Origin: an uncultured Clostridia bacterium
GTDB lineage: Bacteria > Bacillota > Clostridia > Christensenellales > CAG-138
DNA length: 34,175 nt
Direction: 5' to 3'
Assembly (NCBI GenBank): GCA_947168565.1
Contig: CAMVMM010000022.1
Location: forward strand, 1 to 34,175
Within the stretch, counting starts at the first letter, position 1, and each line of letters begins with the position of its first letter. Below, in pieces: positions 29,046-34,175 of the stretch. The notes beneath the pieces are model-generated. The model was not told the DNA's origin, searched no databases, and saw only the letters and a program-made list of their open reading frames with translations. Both the position numbers and the translations under genes were made by a program.

Positions 29046-30581
29046 TCAGTCCTCTTTGATCTGGCGGATAACGTCGATAACCGTATTGTTTCTATACATC
29101 AAAACGCCCACGATGCGGTCGGTATACCTGATGGGCTCTGGCTTGCCGACCACCTTCTCCGCACGCTCCTTGAGCTTTTCGATGGTGGTAACGGGCAGCC
29201 CCGCCGCGATCAGCCTTGCCTTCAGCTCCGGACGGTTCGGGTTCACCGCCACGCCCTGATCGGTCACAAGCACGTCGATGGTGCTGCCGGGGGTGCAGAT
29301 CGTGTTTACCCGCTCGCAAACGGTGGGGATCCTGCCGCGAAGCAGCGGAGCGGTAACGACCGTGAGGCTCGCGCCCGCCGCCGTATCGGGATGGCCGCCG
29401 ACCGCGCCCCTTATCACGCCGTCCGAGCCGGTCATGACGTTCACGTTGAAATCAACGTCTATCTCCAGCGCGGAGAGGATAACGAAATCAAGCTGATTCA
29501 CCGCCGCGCCCCTGTTCACGTAGCTTGCGTAATAGCTTGCGTCGATCTGCTGATGGAAGCGGTTGTTTTTAAGGGAATTTGCGGCGATAAGGTCGAAGGA
29601 CTGCACGTCGAGTATCTTTTTAACAAGCCCCTCCTCGTGCATCTGCACGATCTGGCCCGTGATTCCGCCCAGCGCGAAGCGGCACTTTATATCCTTTGCA
29701 AGCATCTTATCGCGCAGGAACCTCGCGGTGGCAAGGCTTGCGCCGCCGGAACCCATCTGCATGGAGAAATTATCCTCAAAATAGCCGCTTGCCTCTATAA
29801 CGTCCGCAGCGGTTTTTGCTATAAGCAGCTCCTTGGGGTTCTTGGTGTAGCGGGTCGCGCCGCTCATGATGCCCTTGGGATCGCCGATATTGTCAACCAC
29901 CACGACCCAGTCCACGCGGGATTCGGGAATGCCGAAGGGCGCGTTCGGGAAGTTTACAAGATGATCGGTGATTATTATGCAGGTGTCCGCGTGCTGCGCG
30001 TCAAGCTTGGCGTAGCCCAGGGAGCCGCAGCAGGAGGAATTTTCGTCGTCGCGGTTATAGCCGTTCGCGTTGCCGTAGGGGTCGCAGGAGGGAGCGCCGA
30101 GGAAGGCGACGTCTATATGAAGCTCGCCCGTTTCGATCGCCGCCGCTCTGCCGCCGTGGGAGCGGAAGATGATCGGGAAATCCATAAGGCCCCTTGAGAT
30201 CTCCTCCGCCAGCTTGCCGCGCAGACCGCTCGTTTCGATATGGGAGATAACGCCTTTTTTGATATGCTCGATGAGCGGCCAGTGGCAGTCCGTGAGGCTG
30301 GAGGCGGCAAGGGTCAGGTTCTTTATGCCCATTTTGGCGATCTGATCTATAACCATATTCACAACGTAATCGCCGTTTCTGAAATGGTGGTGGAAGGAGA
30401 TCGTCATGCCGTCCTTGAGGCCGGAGCGCTTTATGGCCTCCTCGATGGAGGGCAGCACCTTTTTGCTTGCCTTCTGCCGCTCATCAAAGCGCAGGGTGCT
30501 CTTGGGCTCGCAGTCCCTGGGATCGTACTCGCCGTGGAAGGCGGAAACCTCGCTTATATGGGGAATTTTCTTAACGTCCAT
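29046..30581 (-). CDS. citF: Citrate lyase alpha subunit (citrate CoA-transferase)
   Basis: 511 aa, normal length. The alpha subunit exchanges the acetyl group on the CitD thioester for citrate. Recognised by HHHFRNGDYVVNMV, FRSHGGRAAAIETGE, FLGAPSCDPYGNANG, the Gly-rich MQMGSGGASLA and TGSDGVIRGAVGGHPDTAAG near the C-terminus, all typical of CitF. The strong ribosome binding site GGAGGAGG lies before the ATG, five bases after the citE stop, so translation is probably coupled. Order citD-E-F-C is standard. Confidence 0.96.
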   Translation of the reverse strand: MDVKKIPHISEVSAFHGEYDPRDCEPKSTLRFDERQKASKKVLPSIEEAIKRSGLKDGMTISFHHHFRNGDYVVNMVIDQIAKMGIKNLTLAASSLTDCHWPLIEHIKKGVISHIETSGLRGKLAEEISRGLMDFPIIFRSHGGRAAAIETGELHIDVAFLGAPSCDPYGNANGYNRDDENSSCCGSLGYAKLDAQHADTCIIITDHLVNFPNAPFGIPESRVDWVVVVDNIGDPKGIMSGATRYTKNPKELLIAKTAADVIEASGYFEDNFSMQMGSGGASLATARFLRDKMLAKDIKCRFALGGITGQIVQMHEEGLVKKILDVQSFDLIAANSLKNNRFHQQIDASYYASYVNRGAAVNQLDFVILSALEIDVDFNVNVMTGSDGVIRGAVGGHPDTAAGASLTVVTAPLLRGRIPTVCERVNTICTPGSTIDVLVTDQGVAVNPNRPELKARLIAAGLPVTTIEKLKERAEKVVGKPEPIRYTDRIVGVLMYRNNTVIDVIRQIKED

Positions 30582-30586
30582 CTTGA

Positions 30587-31480
30587 TTATACCTCCTCCA
30601 CGGGCATTGCCTTGCTTCTTTCGTATAGCTCAAGCAGATACTGCGCCCTTGCCACAACGGGCTTGTCTATCATTTTGCCGTTCAGGCTCGCAACGCCGGA
30701 GCCCCTTGCGTTCGCCTCTGCGATGGCGTCCATGATCGCCATGGCCTTTTTGAGATCGCGCTCGCTGGGCGTGAACACCGCGTGAAGCGGCGCAACCTGG
30801 CGGGGATTGATGATGGATTTGCCGTCGAAGCCCATCTTGCGGATGAGGGTCGCCTCGGCGATGAAGCCTTCTTCATTGTTAACGTCCGAATAAACGGTAT
30901 CCAGCGCCATGATGCCCGCCGCCTTCGCCGCGTTCACTATCATGCCGCGCGCGAACATAAGCTCAACGCCCTCGGGGGAGCGGGTGGTTTTAAGGTCGGT
31001 AACGTAATCCTCCGCGCCAAGCGCTATGCCGATGAGGCGCTTTGATGAGAAGGCGATCTCCTTTGCGTTCAAAACGCCGATTGCGCTCTCGATGGCCGCC
31101 ATCATGCCGGTGGAGCCCACGGGAATGCCCGCCTCGCGCTCGATGCGCTCTATCTCCCTTTCGCAGTCGATAACGTCCTGCGCGGTTTCGGTTTTGGGAA
31201 GACGGATAACGTCCGGACGGGCGCGCACGATCGCCTCAAGGTCCATAACGCCGATGCCGCTCGAAAGATCGTTTATGCGAACCACCAGCTCCTTTTTGCC
31301 GTAGCTGAGGGTGGTAAGCGCCTTATAAACAAGAAAGCGAGCCGTATCCTTTTCGGTTATGGCAACGCTGTCCTCCAAATCAAACATTATGGAATCCGAG
31401 CCGTAGATATGCGCGTCACGGATCATGCCCGGGTTGTTTCCCGGAACGAAAAGCATGCTTCTTCTAAGTCTTTCGCTCAT
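30587..31480 (-). CDS. citE: Citrate lyase beta subunit (citryl-ACP lyase)
   Basis: 297 aa. The beta subunit cleaves citryl-ACP to acetyl-ACP and oxaloacetate with Mg2+. RRSMLFVPGNNPGM, MFDLEDSV (metal-binding Asp/Glu), RLPKTE, IALGAEDY and GFDGKSIINPRQV are HpcH/CitE family motifs at their usual places. Its ATG overlaps the citD stop (ATGA), which indicates translational coupling. Confidence 0.96.
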   Translation of the reverse strand: MSERLRRSMLFVPGNNPGMIRDAHIYGSDSIMFDLEDSVAITEKDTARFLVYKALTTLSYGKKELVVRINDLSSGIGVMDLEAIVRARPDVIRLPKTETAQDVIDCEREIERIEREAGIPVGSTGMMAAIESAIGVLNAKEIAFSSKRLIGIALGAEDYVTDLKTTRSPEGVELMFARGMIVNAAKAAGIMALDTVYSDVNNEEGFIAEATLIRKMGFDGKSIINPRQVAPLHAVFTPSERDLKKAMAIMDAIAEANARGSGVASLNGKMIDKPVVARAQYLLELYERSKAMPVEEV

Positions 31481-31779
31481 TTTGACTTTACCTCTTTGAA
31501 CACGTAGTCGGTGCTCTCGGCGGCGCGGTAGGCGGCAGCCATCGTACGCGCGGCAACGGTGCAGTCCAGCGCGCCCTTATCCACGGCGGAAACCTTCGCC
31601 GCTTTAACGCCAAGCTCATCCAGGGTTTCGCGGATGACCTTCTCGATCTGCTTGCCGAACTGCTGCATAACGTCGCTTTCAAGCGAAAGCTCTATGCCCT
31701 CGTTCTCCTTCGGCTCTATGGTAACGATGATATCGCTCGATTCCATCGTTCCGGCGACGCCTGTCGTGATGATCTTCAT
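31477..31779 (-). CDS. citD: Citrate lyase gamma subunit (acyl carrier protein)
   Basis: 100 aa from the ATG at 31779, chosen over the longer open frame because TGGAGG lies just upstream and family members begin here. VAGTMESSDIIVTIEP holds Ser14, the residue that carries the phosphoribosyl-dephospho-CoA arm in known CitD proteins. The rest (QIEKVIRETLDELGV, GALDCTVAARTMAA) matches the family. First gene of the citrate lyase operon. Confidence 0.94.
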   Translation of the reverse strand: MKIITTGVAGTMESSDIIVTIEPKENEGIELSLESDVMQQFGKQIEKVIRETLDELGVKAAKVSAVDKGALDCTVAARTMAAAYRAAESTDYVFKEVKSK

Positions 31780-31863
31780 AATGACCTCCAAAGCGTAGAA
31801 AAATGATAGTACCGCGCGAAGCGAGGGTTTTACCTGCCCCCCGCTCCGCACGCGCTAAAGAAT

Positions 31864-31892
31864 ATTTTATACCATCCTTGTCTGTTTTTCAA
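31864..31892 (-). promoter_or_regulatory. Promoter of the citrate lyase operon
   Basis: Minus strand: TTGAAA (31892-31887), 17-bp spacer, TAAAAT (31869-31864), about 85 nt before citD. No clear operator is seen. The 253-bp gap to sigH also holds a hairpin, AAAGGCG/CGCCCTTT, at about 31984-32009, possibly the end of the sigH transcript. Confidence 0.65.
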
Positions 31893-32032
31893 CCCCCGAA
31901 GGAGCCTGTTTGCAATAAAACGCTCAATATAGTGTCGAATATAAAGGCTGAAGGGGGCAAAAGTGCGGATTAAACGGAAATCGAAAGGCGTGAAGCCGTG
32001 CGCCCTTTTGCGCAGCTGATAATGCGGGAGCT

Positions 32033-32665
32033 TCACTCCTCATCCATCATCAGGGCCGCCACCTTTTTTTTGACCCTTTGCAGGGCGTTGTCCGCAGCCT
32101 TGGCGGTTCTGCCCGTTTCCTCGCCTATCTGCTTATAGCTCTTTCCCTCCATAAAAAGGGAGAGCACCCGCTTTTCAAAATCGGTCAGCTTTTCGGAAAT
32201 TATCCTCACAAGCCGCTGCTCCGCCTCGGTTCGAATGGCGATATCCTCCGGGCTTTCCACGGCGGCGCCGAGCATATCCGCAAGGGTTGCGGAATCCTCA
32301 TCCTCCTCCGAAATGGGCCTGTCCAGCGAAATATAGCTGTTCAGCGGAAAATGCTTTTTTCTTGTGGAGCGCTTGACGGCGGCAATAATGTTGTTCAGGA
32401 TGCACACCTCGGCATACGAGCGAAAGCCCGCCCCGCGCGAGGAATCGTAGTCCCGAATCGCGCTGAAAAGCCCTATGGAGCCCTCCTGCAAAAGATCCGC
32501 CCGATCCGCGCCCAGCAGGAAATACGGCCTTGCCTTCAGCTTCACAAGGGGCATGAAGCTCTCTATGAGATGCCGCTCCGCCTCCTTATCGCCGCGCTGC
32601 GAAAGTGCGCAGAGCGCCTCATCGCTCATGGCCCTGTAATCAAGTTGTGCGCTTTTGCCTGTCAT
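32033..32665 (-). CDS. sigH: RNA polymerase sigma-H factor (Spo0H type)
   Basis: 210 aa, close to the 218 aa of the Bacillus protein. Region 2: RPYFLLGADRADLLQEGSIGLF and a DYDSSRG segment, then AEVCILNNIIAAVKRSTRKKH. The marker HFPLNSYISLDRPI matches sigma-H proteins rather than other group 3 sigmas. Region 4: LTDFEKRVLSLFMEGKSYKQIGEETGR then ALQRVKKKV. It directs stationary-phase or early sporulation genes in Firmicutes. Its ATG overlaps the stop of the zincin gene (ATGA), so the two are co-translated. Confidence 0.9.
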   Translation of the reverse strand: MTGKSAQLDYRAMSDEALCALSQRGDKEAERHLIESFMPLVKLKARPYFLLGADRADLLQEGSIGLFSAIRDYDSSRGAGFRSYAEVCILNNIIAAVKRSTRKKHFPLNSYISLDRPISEEDEDSATLADMLGAAVESPEDIAIRTEAEQRLVRIISEKLTDFEKRVLSLFMEGKSYKQIGEETGRTAKAADNALQRVKKKVAALMMDEE

Positions 32666-33123
32666 TCGATATTTTTAAGCCCCTCATACAGCTCGTTGAA
32701 CGAGCGATTCTTCGCGCAGCGCCCGAACGAAAGCTCCCTGTCCTCCCCGAATTCGAGAAGGAAGCATTTTGTAAGCTCCTCCACGGTCTGCTCCAGCGCG
32801 GTGAAAAACTGCGTGTACGCAAAATCGCGGGCGGGCGTGCCTTCTTCAAAGCTTGCGGTGATAAGCGATTCCGTGACCTGATCGAGCGGGTAGAGCTTAA
32901 TATGCATAAGCTCGTGAACTATCACTTCCTCGATATTGGTCTGCGTCGGCCGCGCGGCGTTCAAAAGCAGGATCGCCTTTCTATCGTCGCAGTCGATCTT
33001 GAAATCGCCGGTCTTTCGCCAATCGGGGTCGCGCACGAACTCTAACTTCACGTCCCACTGCGGTGAGATGCGAAGCTTTTTTACGTATTTTTCAAAGAGC
33101 TCCCGCGCTTTTTCCTCGTTCAC
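32662..33123 (-). CDS. Small zincin-like protein with HExxH motif
   Basis: 153 aa, cytoplasmic. HELMH at 70-74 is the metalloprotease zinc motif; EQTVEEL (about 111-117) could give the third ligand. KAILLLNAARPTQTNIEEVIVHELMHIKL resembles SprT-like or ImmA-like minimal zincins, but I cannot place the family. The start is GTG overlapping the rlmB stop (GTGA). In Bacillus the yacP NYN-domain RNase gene lies between rlmB and sigH; here this protein holds that place. Substrate unknown. Confidence 0.7.
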   Translation of the reverse strand: MNEEKARELFEKYVKKLRISPQWDVKLEFVRDPDWRKTGDFKIDCDDRKAILLLNAARPTQTNIEEVIVHELMHIKLYPLDQVTESLITASFEEGTPARDFAYTQFFTALEQTVEELTKCFLLEFGEDRELSFGRCAKNRSFNELYEGLKNIE

Positions 33124-34175
33124 TGCGCGTCCTGCCTGTTCTTTTCAAACATGATTATAGCCGCCGCAACCGAGGCATTGAGCGAATCGATGCTGCCCTT
33201 TATGGGGATGGAAACGAGATAATCGCAGTTTTCCTTCACAAGCTTGCCGAGCCCGTCCCCCTCGCCGCCGATAACCAGCGCAAAGCCGCCCTTCATATCG
33301 GTTTTATACATGCTTTCGCCCGCCATATCGGCGCCCGCGATCCAAAGCCCCGCCGCCTTCAGCTCCTCCATGGCGGAAACTATATTCACCACCCGCGCTA
33401 TGCGCATATGCTCCGCCGCGCCCGCCGAGGTTTTAACCACCGCGGCCGTTACGGGAGCGGAGCGGCGCTTGGGGATGACCACGCCGTGAGCGCCCGCGCA
33501 CTCCGCGCTTCTTATGATGGAGCCGAGATTATGCGGATCCTCGATGCCGTCCAGCAGGATAACGAAGGGCTTCTCGCCCCTCTCCTGCGCATAGGCAAGA
33601 ATATCCGAAAGCTCGCTGTACTCCACGCCCGGTATCTCCGCCACTATGCCCTGGTGGTTGCCCGGCCTGCCGTCATGCCCGAAGGGCATACAGATCTCAT
33701 CCAGCCTGCGCCTGTCCACCTCGCGGATAACCAGATTCCTATCCCTCGCAAGGGAGATTATCTCGCCAAGAGACCCGTCGTGCTCCGCCGTAACGAGGAT
33801 GCGGTCGATGCTTCTGCCGCTCTTCACCGCTTCGCGCACGGGGTTTCTACCCATTATAATATTGGGCAGGCTCTCCGGCTCGGCATGCGCACTCTCCGCT
33901 TCGGGCGCCGGCACTTCATAGCGCGGCCTTTCCTCAAAGCGGGGCCTGTCATCAAATTTTCTTTCGCCGTAGGGCTTTTTCTCGCCAAAGGGCTTGCCCT
34001 CAAAGCGGGGCTTACCCTCGAAGCCCCTTTCGCCGTAGGGCTTTTTCTCACCGAAGGGCCTGCCCTCAAAGCGGGGCTTACCCTCGAAAGTTCTTTCGCC
34101 GTAGGGCTTTTTCTCGCCAAAGGGCCTGCCCTCAAAGCGGGGCCTGCCCTCAAAATTCCTTTCGCCGTAGGGCTT
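33120..34175 (-). CDS. rlmB: SpoU-family 23S rRNA 2'-O-ribose methyltransferase, 5' end outside the window
   Basis: Partial: the frame stays open without a stop to the window edge, so the true start is upstream. The C-terminal 264 aa are a complete RlmB/TrmH-type enzyme, which methylates a guanosine ribose in 23S rRNA using SAM. There is a substrate-binding domain (NIIMGRNPVREAVKSG), then the SPOUT knot motifs DGIEDPHNLGSIIRSAE, VIGGEGDGL and IPIKGSIDSLNASVAAAI. A GTG at 33914 could start a protein of usual length, but no ribosome binding site precedes it. The frame above it codes an ordered Arg/Lys/Glu/Phe-rich repeat of 22 residues, KPYGER then FEG, RPRFEG and RPFGEK. This is probably a disordered RNA-binding tail of the same protein. 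Confidence 0.85.
   Translation of the reverse strand, partial: KPYGERNFEGRPRFEGRPFGEKKPYGERTFEGKPRFEGRPFGEKKPYGERGFEGKPRFEGKPFGEKKPYGERKFDDRPRFEERPRYEVPAPEAESAHAEPESLPNIIMGRNPVREAVKSGRSIDRILVTAEHDGSLGEIISLARDRNLVIREVDRRRLDEICMPFGHDGRPGNHQGIVAEIPGVEYSELSDILAYAQERGEKPFVILLDGIEDPHNLGSIIRSAECAGAHGVVIPKRRSAPVTAAVVKTSAGAAEHMRIARVVNIVSAMEELKAAGLWIAGADMAGESMYKTDMKGGFALVIGGEGDGLGKLVKENCDYLVSIPIKGSIDSLNASVAAAIIMFEKNRQDAQ
33926..34175 (-). repeat. 66-bp tandem repeats in the rlmB N-terminal extension, continuing past the window
   Basis: CGCCGTAGGGCTT recurs at 33965, 34031, 34097 and 34163, exactly 66 bp apart. Each unit encodes 22 residues, with differences mostly at third positions or Arg/Lys swaps, so the protein reading is under selection. 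The last unit next to the enzyme is the most degenerate. Confidence 0.85.

Noticed and set aside
31830-32036. 68-aa minus-strand frame starting with GTG at the sigH stop
   Set aside because: It runs through the citD promoter, has no family resemblance and no independent ribosome binding site; the GTGA overlap alone is weak support.

Overview
The window looks like chromosomal DNA of a GC-rich, Gram-positive, probably gut-associated member of the Clostridia. Supporting signs are the sigma-H gene next to an rlmB-type rRNA methyltransferase, Firmicutes-style GGAGG ribosome binding sites, a sortase-type C-terminus, cohesin and dockerin modules, and an anaerobic citrate-fermentation (citrate lyase) operon. 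Genus and species cannot be read from the sequence. All genes except one (an XRE regulator at 4107) are on the minus strand, so the window is best read from its right end to its left end.

Right end (about 34175 to 23640): housekeeping and citrate metabolism. A 5'-truncated rlmB with an unusual 22-residue-repeat N-terminal extension overlaps a small HExxH zincin, which overlaps sigH. A promoter near 31880 then starts citD-citE-citF-citC, followed by a membrane-anchored TPR/RCC1-like protein, a citX-citG fusion and murI (glutamate racemase). This is a nearly complete citrate lyase set (three subunits, ligase, prosthetic-group synthesis and transfer). No citrate transporter or oxaloacetate decarboxylase lies in the window.

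Centre (about 23480 to 6480): six large secreted proteins. Five (starts near 23342, 19590, 17127, 15359 and 12877) share a signal peptide, a jelly-roll-like N-terminal domain, a Big_2 Ig-like domain and a YVTN/NHL-like repeat (propeller) region. They then carry a variable set of effector domains (InlB-type repeat, DUF2436, cleaved-adhesin) and end in a type I dockerin. The sixth (start 9981) is a scaffoldin with three cohesin domains separated by Pro/Thr linkers, two DUF2436 and one cleaved-adhesin domain, and an LPXTG-like wall-sorting tail. DUF2436 and cleaved-adhesin are the adhesin domains of Porphyromonas gingipains. No glycoside hydrolase is visible, so this appears to be a cohesin/dockerin surface complex built for adhesion rather than a cellulosome.

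Left end (6330 to 1): an operon of an unrecognised protein and an MBL-fold hydrolase; the XRE/membrane regulator with a probably leaderless promoter and an array of inverted repeats; a 600-bp gene-free stretch with a minisatellite-like tandem repeat; a PAP2-like membrane protein; a lipoprotein; and a secreted C39-like cysteine peptidase that also ends in a dockerin. That peptidase could dock on the same scaffoldin. A protease and gingipain-type adhesin domains would then be assembled non-covalently, a split counterpart of a gingipain. This is the most interesting hypothesis here, and it is inference from domain content only.
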